Below are positions 1 through 9,027 of a stretch of 64,000 bases of DNA, piece by piece. The stretch is taken from assembly GCA_905221605.1 (NCBI GenBank), contig CAJNDS010000556.1:45001-109000 (forward strand), in the 5' to 3' direction. Made by a program: the position numbers and the translations under genes. The notes beneath the pieces are model-generated. The model made no database searches and had not been told where the DNA came from. It saw only the letters and a list, made by a program, of their open reading frames with translations. This DNA comes from Symbiodinium natans. Lineage: Eukaryota; Sar; Dinophyceae; Suessiales; Symbiodiniaceae. Every line of letters begins with the position of its first letter. Positions within the stretch are counted from its first letter, which is position 1.

Positions 1-669
1 AGCACCCAAGATTTGGGATCAGAACACTGTAGAAGTAAAAACATATCTCCGTTAGGTTTGTCGTATGCCCCTCCCTTTGTGCTCGTAAGTTTTGGTGAGG
101 GCCTAGAAGTTTGTCTCACGTCCCAACTGTTCGCGCTTATAGGGTGACATCGTACGCAACTAGCACCCTATCTGCGCCCTGATGACCACATGGCTCGCGC
201 CATGGCTCAAGCTGTTTGGTCGCAGGGGAAACATCCATGGTGCTTTAACACGTTAAAACACAGGTGATCAGGGCTGGTCGCAGGGGCATAAGCCTGGAGC
301 CGCGAATACGTTACTAGCACAGGGATAAACATTTCAATGTACTTAAGCCACCTCGTTTAGGGAGCGTGTCTTACTGGTCGCAGGCACATTTTCACAGCCC
401 TTATGAAGCCACGATTATGTTACCAGCACAGGTGTTTGGGTTTCATCGTAAGCAACTAGCACCCCATCTGCGCCCTGATGACCAAATAGCGCCAGACCTC
501 CCCCGTCACCCCCATACGCCAACTTGCAAGGAGAAGTTTGCCGAGGCTCCGAGGCATGACCTTTGCATTTCCCAAATGCCCGGAAACATCAACCAATCCA
601 CGCTTTCTCGATGTTCGGCGTGTCTTTGAGTAAAAAACCCGGAGTCCGCGCAGGTCCGCGCCCGTTATT
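1..669. repeat. Diverged foldback-repeat sequence, no gene
   Basis: No coding region is supported. The first 120 bases (motifs GTTTGTCGTATG, TGTGCTCGTAAG) match subunits of the 1.2-kb repeat that follows. A unit at 151-195 recurs at 443-489 with few changes (CAACTAGCACCC, CTGCGCCCTGATGACC), and 297-359 resembles 1253-1320. This appears to be an older, diverged part of the same family. Short ATG frames here carry no recognisable protein feature. Confidence 0.6.
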
Positions 670-1888
670 TACTTAGCGCTGCGAAAAGGTTCTAGAACAT
701 GTTAGCACACACCCGGCGCCACCCAAGTCTTGGGGACCGAGCGTGTTCAACTAGCATCCTGCTTTTTGGGTACCGAGTGTACTGAAATGGCACCCAAGTT
801 CTGGGGACCGCACTTTCAGAGCACTGCAGAAGTAAAAGCATATCCCTTCGAGGTTTGTCGTATGTCCCCTGCCTTTGTGCTCGTAGAATTTGGTGAGTGC
901 CGTCGAAGTTTGTCGTATGTCCCCTACCTTCGTGCTCGTCGGGTGACGTCGTAAGCATCGCAGGGGAAACATCTACACGTTTTCAGGGCTAGTATTCTGC
1001 ACCCAAAAGCCTGTGCTGGTAGCGTAATCCTATAGCCCGCCTGCACTGTAAAGCGGTTGTATTAAGCTCTAGGGCCCTCACCCTACGAGCACGAAGGGAC
1101 TCGCGACAAACTTCTAGGGCCCTCACCAAACCCTAGCACGAAGGGAGGGGACATACGACAAACCTCGAAGGAATATGTTGTTACTTCTTCAGTGTTCTTA
1201 AAGTGCAAACGTTAGAGAAAACCAGAGGATGTTGTTGCGCTTGTACACCCTGTGGAGCCGCGATTACGATACCAGCACACAAGGGATAAACATCTCTATT
1301 TACTTAAACCACCTTTGTTTTTGGCTGCGAAACCTTTTCGTATAACTAGAAAACCCTGCTTGCTTTGCGAGGTTCTACACAAGCGCAACAAACATCCTAT
1401 GTTGTTCCTAACGTTTGCATTTTCAGAACACTGTAGAAGTAAGAGCGTATGCCTTACAGGTTTGTCGTATGTCCCCTCGCTTCGTGCTCGTAAATTCCCT
1501 TCGTGCTGGTAGGGTGAGGGCCCCTAGACTTTAGGCCTGCAAATCCTAGAACCATAACGTGCTTGAAGGGCCCAGTGTGCGAGGTTTGAAGGTTTCAGAC
1601 AGGCGCCTTAGTTGGTTGGTCCTTGTGTGCGCGAAAAGACTGAGCGTGTTTAACTAGCATCCTGCTGTTTGGGGACCGAGCGTACTGAAATGGCACCCAA
1701 GTTCTGGGGACCGCACTTTCAGAGCACTGTAGAAGTAAAAGCATATCCCTTCGAGGTTTGTCGTATTTCCGCTGCTTTGTGCTCGCTTACACCACTTGCC
1801 AGCTGATCCATGATCCTACCTACGCTGACTAGTGCAAAAAAGTTGCGACACTGGAAGCGGTGTTGCTTTCAGTACTTTGCTCAGCCAA
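670..1888. repeat. 1.2-kb dispersed repeat, copy 1
   Basis: This block is nearly identical to 29730-30968 in the same orientation. Both start near TTAGCGCTG and both end at TACTTTG.TCAGCCAAAG, after which the flanks differ. It is built from subunits of about 100 bases containing GAGGTTTGTCGTATGTCCCC and CTTCGTGCTCGT. They occur direct at about 781-945, 1424-1520 and 1680-1785 and inverted at about 1072-1215, so the block can fold back. No protein is recognised. It could be a dispersed repeat, a long terminal repeat, or one half of a segmental duplication. Confidence 0.75.
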
Positions 1889-2124
1889 AGACACTCAGAA
1901 AATCAAACACACCGGTGTCAAGGCCTTTATGTGGTCCTCACTGAAAACACGCGCAGTGCAGGACTGTTTTGCCAGGCTTGGAACTACCGTTCGCGGTCTG
2001 TGACCCCCCTTGGGCGCTATGAGCGGGCTGGCAAAAGCTGCGGGACATTTCAGCCCACCATGCAGCCAAAGCTCCAACAAATCTCAGTCTGTCATACTGC
2101 ACAGGGAACTTGTTATTATTGTTA
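1889..2124 (-). repeat. Direct repeat (pseudo-LTR or SINE-like), left copy
   Basis: This segment matches 8022-8260 in the same orientation over its whole length apart from an indel of about 10 bases near 1990-2000 and a few substitutions. It opens with CACTCAGAAAATCAAACAC and closes with ACAGGGAACTTGTTATTATTG; the other copy closes with a TTG run. The TTG tail would also suit a SINE-like retroposon. Placement on either side of a Penelope-like RT favours pseudo-LTRs. Confidence 0.6.
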
Positions 2125-2341
2125 AGCCGCCACCTCCCCATCCAACCTCCATTCAAGTCTTTTAAACAAAGTGGCTACGGGCGGACTGATGACCTTCCAA
2201 GCCAGACCAATCCGCTAAACAAGCGGCTTCCCACACAAAATGAAAGGGCAACACCCTCCAAGTCACATTATACGCGACGTCTGTGGCATTCGACCTGCCT
2301 CACGCTCCCTACTTACGGTAATCCGGTTTGCGGCAACATGA

Positions 2342-3965
2342 TCAAATAATATCAAATAAAGCTTTGATGAGGGTAGACGGCTCAAAATTGTCATGCAGCC
2401 TACGTACTAACACATGCTTTGCATATGTAAATGAAACGTGGCTACCACTCAAACTGTGCAGACGTTTGATTTGCGCGAACGGCCAGCTTGCGTGCACATG
2501 CCATGGATGTGAGCTGGCTGTGCTGAGCGGCACTCCGAGTGATGTCGGCTTGAAGTGGGGTTTGTAGCCAATTTTGTACTTACAGCATCCATCTTCAGCA
2601 GTATAACGGGTGATCTCCAAGTCAAGGTCAAGGACAGTCAACCCCGACTTGCTGATAGCTTCTACTGTGAGTTTGAAACCTCCAGCTCTCACTCGCCACT
2701 TCTCCATTAAATCACAGAAAGCTCGGTGCCAGCCGTCCTTGAGAACTATAAACACATCATCTCTGTACCTGGCATACATCAAGATGCCAGTTTGCTCTCT
2801 GATGCGCGGATTGTTGATAAACCCATCTTTAGACATGGAAAAGAAGGCAGCATCACTTAGATCACCAGAGAAATTGAGGCCCATGCCAGTGCCTACCAAA
2901 ACACGCCACACTTTTCCCGGGAGCTGTGACGACCCCACATACTGGTGGCAGAGATGGAACTGAATCACATCCCTTTGATGTCCAGTTTTGACGAGTTTAA
3001 TTGGCACATCACTCTCAAAGCCTGTCAACAACTGGACCAACCCATCAGTGCTCTTGAGCAAATGGGGAAGGTTCGCGAGCTGATGTCTCAAGTGATACGT
3101 GAGCCACGCGCCCATGCCAGCGAAAGGGTACCTACCTCCGGCATGAATGTTGCGAAAAGACACTTCTCCCGCCGGCTTATGTGACATCCAGTCTTCTAAC
3201 CAGACCATCTTCATTCCCACATCGCAGAGATTCATGATGAGCGAAAAGACTGAGGGATTCTGCTCGATCTTTGCTATTCTCTGCGCCATGAATAAAAATT
3301 GCTCCGTCACCGATTTCTACGGTGGCAGAAATTCAATAGGAAACTCTTCATACCATTTTTTCTGTAGGATATCGCGGTGAGCACTGACCAAATACCCACG
3401 GGGTACCAAGCAATACCCACCATCCTTGTCAGTTGGGACCACGGCATACTGGGAATTTCTCAACCAACCCATTGAAAAACTATCCAAGGCAGTGCGGTTT
3501 GACCACCTCTGCGAATTGAATGAGTATCTGGAAAAAGCTCTGGTGCATGCTCGGCGCAGATGAGACTTCAAGAAGCTTGTCCAACGACGTAGTTCAGGGC
3601 AGCATCGAACTCACACGGGGGTCCCACAACGTGAGATGGGACTCTGAAGGGTCTCACCGATTCACTGTTCCGGAAAATCCATCGCCACTGAACCTTGTTG
3701 CACAACTCATCCACACTCTTCATGATGTCTGCGAGTCGCGGGCGCATTGCACGAGAAAAACGATGTTTGCGGTGATACTTTCCTAAAAGCAAGCCCACAT
3801 CCCATGGGATCATGTCAGCGTCCGGTATAAACACGCTCATGGAGTCCGGATCAAAGAAGCCACTCCTGACGGCTGGCTCCTCGCATGAGTGCCATGAATT
3901 CTGCGATGACTGGGTCAGGGCGCCTTACTGTCTTGAGGGCTTTCCTGCATGACCTTGTCTTCACA
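2342..3965 (-). pseudogene. Penelope-like reverse transcriptase, interrupted
   Basis: Three minus-strand reading segments (3840-3568, 3571-3317, 3310-2342) form one reverse transcriptase. The middle segment carries the DKDGG signature followed by a conserved Tyr (PTDKDGGYCLVPRGYL), typical of the N-terminal RT region of Penelope-like elements. The last segment has GTGMGLNFSGDLSDA (motif B region) and the catalytic box YARYRDD, then the SSHPWHVHASWP region resembling the family's C-terminal S-H-P-x-H block. The middle and last segments share a frame and are separated only by an in-frame TAG at 3317-3319. The first is joined through a frameshift near 3568-3571. Coding similarity continues upstream to about 3965, where AT-rich DNA begins. 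Assignment to Penelope-like RTs is confident; function is lost. Confidence 0.8.
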
Positions 3966-4000
3966 CGAAGGGTGGTTATGATGAAAAACGAAATTATATA

Positions 4001-4671
4001 ATGTTAATGACAACGGGAACAGGTAAGCGTCGTGTAATGTATTATGTGGGAAAAGATAAGGTTACGGGCTCAAAATCATTTTCAGATATACTTAAAAATA
4101 ATATTGAAGTTGAAGATAAAGAACTTATTGAATTAATTTATTATTCATTTGAAAATACCCAAGAACATATTTACTTGAAAACCGAGGAAAGCCAATACAA
4201 GATGAAACATTATTAAGATATTTACGAGAAATAACAAAGGTTGATAATATTGATATTGATACAATGAGATCAGTTTATATTAGTAATTTTTCTAATAATT
4301 TTAATATGAAATATGCAGAAAAAAGGGAACTTGCTAGAAAAATGAGACATGATCCACAAACGGCACAGCAGAAGTATTTATTAGTATTATCAAAAACGAA
4401 AACGGACAAAGCAAAAGATGAACGAATAAAGGAATTAGAAAATACGAACAAAGAATTAAATGATAAAGTAGCACAATTAGAAAAACAATTAGAAGAAACT
4501 GAAATTAAATTAAGAGATACAAAAGGTGAAGCGTCGCAATCTTCAGAATGGAAGAAGAAAAGATATGATATTATTTATAGATTAAACAAAGGAATTAATA
4601 AAAATGTCAAAGAGAAAACACTTGAAAAATATGATATAAAATATAGTAGTGATAAGCATGAATATGATTAA
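4001..4671 (+). pseudogene. Tyrosine recombinase, C-terminal catalytic half, frameshifted
   Basis: Two plus-strand segments (4001-4216 and 4264-4671) form one product split by a frameshift near 4180. In the alternative frame the 4182-4263 stretch reads through and links them. The second segment shows the recombinase signature in order: an Arg in MRSVYISNF (box II Arg region), an MRH motif and a Tyr nine residues after the His (MRHDPQTAQQKY), matching the H...Y spacing of phage-type integrases. A Lys/Glu-rich coiled coil of about 50 residues follows (KDERIKELENTNKELNDKV), then a basic tail. The N-terminal core-binding domain and first catalytic Arg are missing, because the frame begins almost at the island boundary. 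A recombinase gene at the edge of an integrated element is the arrangement expected for integrase-mediated insertion. Confidence 0.7.
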
Positions 4672-4720
4672 AATATTGTCTTAATATGTTATAAAAGAAA
4701 TATATTAAGATAATATAATA

Positions 4721-5059
4721 ATGAATAATTTTATTGGATATTTTAAACAAGACCTAAAGCAATATTTAAAACATCAAAACCCTGAAAGAGATCCATTATA
4801 TTGGAAAACAAAAGATAATGAAAAATTACCTATTGAAGCAATTGAAAAAGTTTTTAACGCCAAATTTTGCTATGGATGTAAAGAATGGAGATACAAAGAA
4901 CAATTTAATATTCTTGATCCAAATTCTGATGAAAATGAATTACATAAAGGAGTGTCAAGAAGATGTAATATATGTATAAATAAAAAAAGAAAGAAAGAAG
5001 AAGAGAGAGAAATGCGAATAAATTACTATATGACTAGGATGAGTATTTATAATAAATGA
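4721..5059 (+). CDS. Small basic protein with two CxxC pairs
   Basis: A 112-residue open frame starts at ATG 4721 behind an AT-rich leader (AAGATAATATAATA). Residues about 50-53 read CYGC, followed by KEWRYKEQF, and residues about 82-85 read CNIC, followed by a run of Lys/Arg/Glu. The two CxxC pairs could bind one zinc ion, as in zinc-ribbon or treble-clef proteins encoded by large DNA viruses and phages. No family is recognised with certainty. Amino-acid use (Lys, Asn, Glu) matches the neighbouring island genes, and it is intact, unlike the recombinase. Confidence 0.6.
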   Translation: MNNFIGYFKQDLKQYLKHQNPERDPLYWKTKDNEKLPIEAIEKVFNAKFCYGCKEWRYKEQFNILDPNSDENELHKGVSRRCNICINKKRKKEEEREMRINYYMTRMSIYNK

Positions 5060-5600
5060 ATCAATGATGAAACATTCAAACCTGACGCTAAACTTCTCCA
5101 GCGGTTTAAAATAGGATATGATAGGCAAGACAAATTATATTATTTAGATGATTAACAACAAATATAAATTAAACATAGAAAAACCAGATACAACCACCAA
5201 CAACTAAACAAATAAAATACACATTTTTATAATAAAACCAACATTATTATAAATTTGTTTAAGAGTAATAATATAATAATATAACATAAATATTCTTCTG
5301 CCAGAAGTCTAAAAAAAACCATATTTTTGCCAGATTTTTTAGAGAAAAATGAATAAACATAATATTTCGTCATTTCGCCAGATGATTTTTGAAAAACTTA
5401 GGGAAATTTATTTTTCAAAATTTTATTTTCAAAATTTTGTATTTTTTAAAATATCAAAAATTTGTGGTTTTTATGGCATAAATATTATACTTATTCATTT
5501 TAGGTCAAAAATGTTCGGCATTTATCCGGCATTATGCCAGATAATATATTATTATGTTAAAAAGGTCTTAAAGAAATAATAACATATATTATTAATAAAA
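5060..5600. other. AT-rich intergenic spacer of the island
   Basis: Very AT-rich spacer. GCCAGA followed by T runs occurs repeatedly at about 5299, 5331, 5378 and 5541. A 76-codon Phe/Ile-rich frame at 5349-5579 is probably fortuitous because it consists of T-rich codons and carries the repeats. ATATATTATTAA precedes the next gene by a few bases and resembles the leader at 4690-4720, so it may be part of a promoter. Confidence 0.45.
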
Positions 5601-6362
5601 ATGGAAATTATTAATAAATATTATGATGAACTAAATAAGTTATTAAGAAGCAACGGCGAGAAATTAGCGGATATATTAGTAAAGAAAGCTCAACACAAAC
5701 ATTTATTAGACAAGTATAATAATACATTGAATGAAAATGATAAAAATATTATTGATAATCATATGGCAGAAATTGAAGATGAATTTAATAAAATTAATAA
5801 TGATATTGATAATTTAACAAATCTTATTAATGATTTAGAAGTGTTTTTTAATATTGAACATGATGACGATAGAATGAAAGCAATATTTCACGGCGATATA
5901 AAAGATGAAGAAGAAGAAGATGAAGAAGAAGATGAAGAAGAAGATGAAGAAAAAGATGAAGAAGAAGAAGAAGATATTAATGAAAATATTAAAAATGAAT
6001 GGAAATTAAAAATGTCAATGATGAAAGCAGAACACAAAGAAGAAGAAACAAAAAGCGAAACACCAAGCGAAGAATTAAAAAACCCAACAGAATTCAAAAA
6101 TATGGATGAAGTATTTAAAAATTACATTAATTCTACATATATTGCAACAAACAATAAACATGACAAAATTAAACCCCGAGAAATTAAAGAAGATTTTAAT
6201 AAATATATTGAAGAAAAAAATTTAATCAATAATCAAATTACAACATTTAAAGTAAATGAACTAATGGAATATTTAGGATTTCAACGAGATAAATCAAATG
6301 TAGAAATATACAGATTTATTAAAAAAACTACCATAAAATTTTACGGCAAAAAAATATTTTAA
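5601..6362 (+). CDS. Acidic Glu-rich protein, unknown function
   Basis: A 253-residue intact frame starts at ATG 5601. Residues 1-90 are predicted helical and Asn/Lys/Asp-rich (HLLDKYNNTLNENDKN). Residues about 97-125 form an almost pure Glu/Asp tract encoded by GAAGAAGAT repeats. The C-terminal part from about residue 165 is ordered-looking, with KIKPREIKEDFNKYIE and VNELMEYLGFQRD, and resembles the small winged-helix modules near the ends of viral primase/helicase and other replication proteins. That resemblance is weak and I do not assign a function. The Ser-rich frame on the opposite strand at 5888-6097 is its shadow. Confidence 0.6.
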   Translation: MEIINKYYDELNKLLRSNGEKLADILVKKAQHKHLLDKYNNTLNENDKNIIDNHMAEIEDEFNKINNDIDNLTNLINDLEVFFNIEHDDDRMKAIFHGDIKDEEEEDEEEDEEEDEEKDEEEEEDINENIKNEWKLKMSMMKAEHKEEETKSETPSEELKNPTEFKNMDEVFKNYINSTYIATNNKHDKIKPREIKEDFNKYIEEKNLINNQITTFKVNELMEYLGFQRDKSNVEIYRFIKKTTIKFYGKKIF

Positions 6363-6775
6363 ATAAGATGACAATATTTATAATCATAAAAATAGTAAAT
6401 TTATATTTACAAAATTCAATAAGATTAATAATTTAATTTTATAACATTATTTTTTGGAAAATTTCTTGATATATATACAGGAAAATTATTATTTTCTCGC
6501 CAAAATTATTTATTAAGTTTATCCAAAAATATTTAGGGCAAAATATTAAAATATTCAGGGCAAAATATTTTTTATTACACTTATTCAAAAAATAATATTC
6601 TCGCGCGGAATTTTTTGTTGATACTTCTTGAAAAAATATTCAGGGCAAAATATTTAAAAATTTAGCGAAAAACAATTTTATTACACTTATTGAAAAATAA
6701 AATAATTCGGGCGAAATCAAAAAATGGACAAGGTGAAAAACTTTTTTTACTAACTTTTTGATAATAAAGGTATAC
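6363..6775. repeat. AT-rich spacer with GGGCAAAATATT repeats
   Basis: Noncoding. GGGCAAAATATT occurs at about 6535, 6557 and 6642, the latter two preceded by TATTCA. TTATTACACTTATT occurs twice (about 6573 and 6677), making two roughly 110-base units. The unit could be a tandem duplication, a regulatory repeat or part of the terminus of the inserted element. Confidence 0.5.
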
Positions 6776-8022
6776 CTTTGCTGCCTTTTGGCTTGTCTGC
6801 TGTAGCTCCCACGTTGTGAAAAACTTGCCTCTGCTGGGTGTGGTGCGGCGGTTGCTGCTGCGGCGGCGGTCCTTTGGGTCCTTTTCCTCGGCCTTAGGCT
6901 GCGGGTATCCTTTTCCTTTGCCAAATCCTTTGCTGGGATTGTAAGGTGCAACCTTTCCTTGGCCATTTCCTTTCGAATTTCCTTTGCCCTTCTCCTGTAT
7001 CTTTCCTTTGCCCTTTCCTTTCTGCACAGGGCTGTGCATTGGTTGCGTGTCCTTTGACTTGGCCTGCTTCCTCTGCGCAAGCGCTGACTTGGTGAATCTT
7101 CGCTTCGGCGGCGGAGCAGACTTGCTCCAATCGATGTGGTTCGCAGGGTCCTCACTGGACGCGAGTGCCAGGGCATAGTCAACTCTTGGATCCACCACCT
7201 CCTTACTCATGTCTTGCATGGCCTGCTTCACTGCAGACTCGAATAAACTCTTAGGATCTTTGGCTCTGATGGCTTCGCGTAGTTGATCCTTTTCCTTTGC
7301 TGCCTTTGCTGCCACCTTGTCCTGTTCGACCTTCTTTGCCGCCACCTTGTTGACCATGGCCAAATAGAGCTCCAACGCCTTCTCTCGGCTCAAATTTGGG
7401 CTAGAGCTCAAACCAGGGGGCAGCGACAAGCCGAGCTGGTTCAAGGCTTGGATGTGGGCATCTTCCGGCTGCCAAGCAACGTCCATGAAGTTGTCAAAGG
7501 CTGCAAGGTGCCGATGTAATCCTTAGTGACTTCCAAGTCCACTTTCTTGTTGAACGTGGCAGCCTGAATGTGCATGATGCTCAGCGCCTGTTTTCGAGTG
7601 GAACCTCTCGGAATCACGACGTCTAAATGCACATCCTGTAGTCTGCTTTCTGAAAACAGGGAGTCCAGTTCAGCCTCAGTCCCTGGACTAAAGGGCTTGA
7701 CTCCGGCTGGATATTTTCCAGTGAGGAGCATTTGGGGATCTGAGTCTTGCTTCTGTTCTCGCATGCGCGCTCTTTGTAACTTTTCAATCTTGTCCGTGAA
7801 CTCTCGGATGAGTGTTCGTAGGCTTCGCATCACCATCACAGGCACTGAGGAACCCAAGATCTTGATCACCATGTCTTCGTCTGAAGACAATGCCATAGGT
7901 TCATCGTCCATGCCTGCAGCTCTGGACCTTTTGAACCCTCGCTGGGGTGTCTGTGGAACCAGATCTTCAAAGGTGATGTGCATACACTGACCGCACCGTG
8001 TGATTCTTGCTGGACAGCACAC
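6775..8022 (-). pseudogene. Retroelement ORF1-like protein with Gly-Lys tracts
   Basis: Two minus-strand frames (8022-7441 and 7486 to about 6775) form one product, shifted near 7500 where the first reads DYIGTLQ and the second resumes at FMDVAWQPEDAHIQ. The N-terminal 190 residues include a basic/acidic stretch and a predicted helix (LRTLIREFTDKIEKLQRARM). The middle has an Ala/Lys-rich helix (AAKKVEQDKVAAKAAKEKD), followed by a KGKGK-type basic tract like those of dinoflagellate retrotransposon nucleic-acid-binding proteins. The last in-frame codons before the stop at 6662 lie in the AT-rich island, so the true C terminus is missing. The probable role is an RNA-binding structural or ORF1 protein of the surrounding element. 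The first plausible ATG is around 7984; the upstream codons abut the direct repeat. Confidence 0.55.
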
Positions 8023-8260
8023 TCAGAAAATCAAACACACCGGTGTCAAGGCCTTTATGTGGTCCTCACTGAAAACACGCGCAGCGCAGGACTGTTTTGC
8101 CAGGCTATGGAACTACCGTATGACCCCCCTTGGGCGCTATGAGCGGGCTGGCAAAAGCTGCGGGACATTTCAGCCCACCATGCAGCCAAAGCTCCAACAT
8201 ATCTCAGTCTGTCATACTGCACAGGGAACTTGTTGTTGTTGTTGTTACCGCCGCCGGTTT
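8022..8260 (-). repeat. Direct repeat (pseudo-LTR or SINE-like), right copy
   Basis: Second copy of the 1889-2124 unit, beginning in CACTCAGAAAATC and ending in a (TTG)4 tail followed by CCGCCGCC. The adjoining segment at about 8252-8275 (read on the minus strand as TATGGATCACAGAAACCGG) recurs on the plus strand at 29034-29055 next to another G tract, so this flank is itself repeated. Confidence 0.6.
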
Positions 8261-8273
8261 CTGTGATCCATAC

Positions 8274-8299
8274 ACCCCCCCCCCCCCCCCCCCCCCCCC
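8274..8299. repeat. Poly-C tract
   Basis: An uninterrupted run of about two dozen C residues precedes TCTCTGAGATG. It lies 39 bases from the 3' end of LTR element A. Homopolymer length in an assembly is uncertain. Confidence 0.9.
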
Positions 8300-8338
8300 T
8301 CTCTGAGATGTAACCTGGGCGTGCAGACCCTCGCCTAA

Positions 8339-8489
8339 TGCGTACAGGCCTACAGGCAACACAGGAGTCTCTTTTCTACAGGCACACAGCTGTAGTCACT
8401 CGACTGCTAGAACCTTGAGCAGCAAGCATGGAAACATGCATTGTGACAAGTGAGACTGACAGGCACCTGGATGTGTAACATCAGTGTTA
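8339..8489 (-). repeat. 3' LTR of element A
   Basis: Near-identical to 13310-13462 (shared blocks include CAGGAGTCTCTTTTCTACAG and GAGCAGCAAGCATGG). On the minus strand it ends GGCCTGTACGCA and is preceded by TTTTTAAATTTT. It is unusually short for a copia LTR. Confidence 0.7.
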
Positions 8490-9027
8490 AAATTTAAAAA
8501 CACTTGAAACTGCATGGCCGTGGTATCGGCTTTCAGCTTGCCTTATGCTCAAGAGAATTAGAACTGCGGCGTCATAGAGCTACACTGCGGCTTGGTGAAA
8601 AACAAGACTGTACAATACTTCTGCCTGGAGACAGTATATTGAAAGCAGAAACGTCACACGCAACAGAAACTACCAGATCTTCAGCTCAGGTTCTGAAATT
8701 GAAACGAAAAGCTTTTGCCCACTACATCAGATCCAGTTACCTCTCCAGAGGGAAAGCTTACCGTGAAATCTGTTTGGTGAAGTTTCACTCCACCTGCGAT
8801 GTCTCTAGCATGACATCTGTTCGATCAGAGAACCCTGGCAGCTTGGTTCCCGTCGATGAGTATTTGCTCAAAAGGAGAAACACTCCTTGCTACTTCAGGC
8901 AAATAAGGCATTAGAAGTAGCTCTTCTAAAGAAGAGTCTCTTCAAAGGAAAAGGCGCAAACATAAATGTATGTACTCTGAGGATACCTTCTCAAAAGAGA
9001 AGCCTTCCTGTGTGGTGACATTGCCAC
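8490..9027 (-). other. 3' untranslated part of element A
   Basis: This lies between the stop of ORF-X and the 3' LTR, as 27557-28018 does in element B. A 136-codon frame on the plus strand (8504-8914) has no recognisable feature and opposes the element, so it is treated as fortuitous. Confidence 0.5.

Larger units (their letters stand above)
3985..6775 (+). mobile_element. AT-rich island with a tyrosine recombinase remnant, possible viral insert
   Basis: Base composition changes abruptly at about 3985 and back at about 6775, from roughly balanced GC to strongly AT-rich, and coding switches to Lys/Asn/Ile-rich proteins with A/T-ending codons. Contents in order: the C-terminal half of a tyrosine recombinase, a small CxxC/CxxC protein, a Glu-rich acidic protein and AT-rich spacers with short repeats. 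The style resembles genes of large algal DNA viruses, virophages or polinton-like viruses. No capsid or polymerase gene is present, so this is at most a fragment. The octamer TGAAAAAC lies at both ends (3982-3989 and 6734-6741) but is too short to prove an attachment core. Confidence 0.65.
1889..8275 (-). mobile_element. Penelope-like retroelement, broken, with an AT-rich insertion
   Basis: Direct repeats of about 230 bp (1889-2124 and 8022-8260) bracket two minus-strand coding blocks: a Lys-Gly-rich ORF (8022-6775) and a Penelope-like reverse transcriptase (3965-2342). The flanking repeats fit the pseudo-LTRs described for Penelope-like elements. An AT-rich foreign segment separates the two coding blocks and has replaced or pushed apart the sequence between them. 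That both blocks belong to one element is inferred from strand, order and the bracketing repeats. They could be neighbours that arrived independently. No GIY-YIG endonuclease domain was seen. Confidence 0.55.

Noticed and set aside
190-212. GGCTCAAG as a relic of the dinoflagellate spliced leader
   Set aside because: Only about eight bases match; the diagnostic upstream part (CCGTAGCCATTTT) is absent.
176-490. CTGATGA at about 178 and 476 as hammerhead ribozyme cores
   Set aside because: No stem II closing onto GAAA and no matching third helix could be found at either site.
366-629. 87-codon frame
   Set aside because: Lies in repeat DNA; no motif or conserved start.
5349-5579. Small Phe/Ile-rich gene in the AT island
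   Set aside because: T-rich codon run containing repeated GCCAGA motifs; likely fortuitous.
5888-6097. Ser-rich minus-strand frame
   Set aside because: Shadow of the GAAGAAGAT tract of the acidic gene on the plus strand.
8504-8914. 136-codon plus-strand gene
   Set aside because: Sits antisense in the 3' untranslated part of element A; no recognisable feature.
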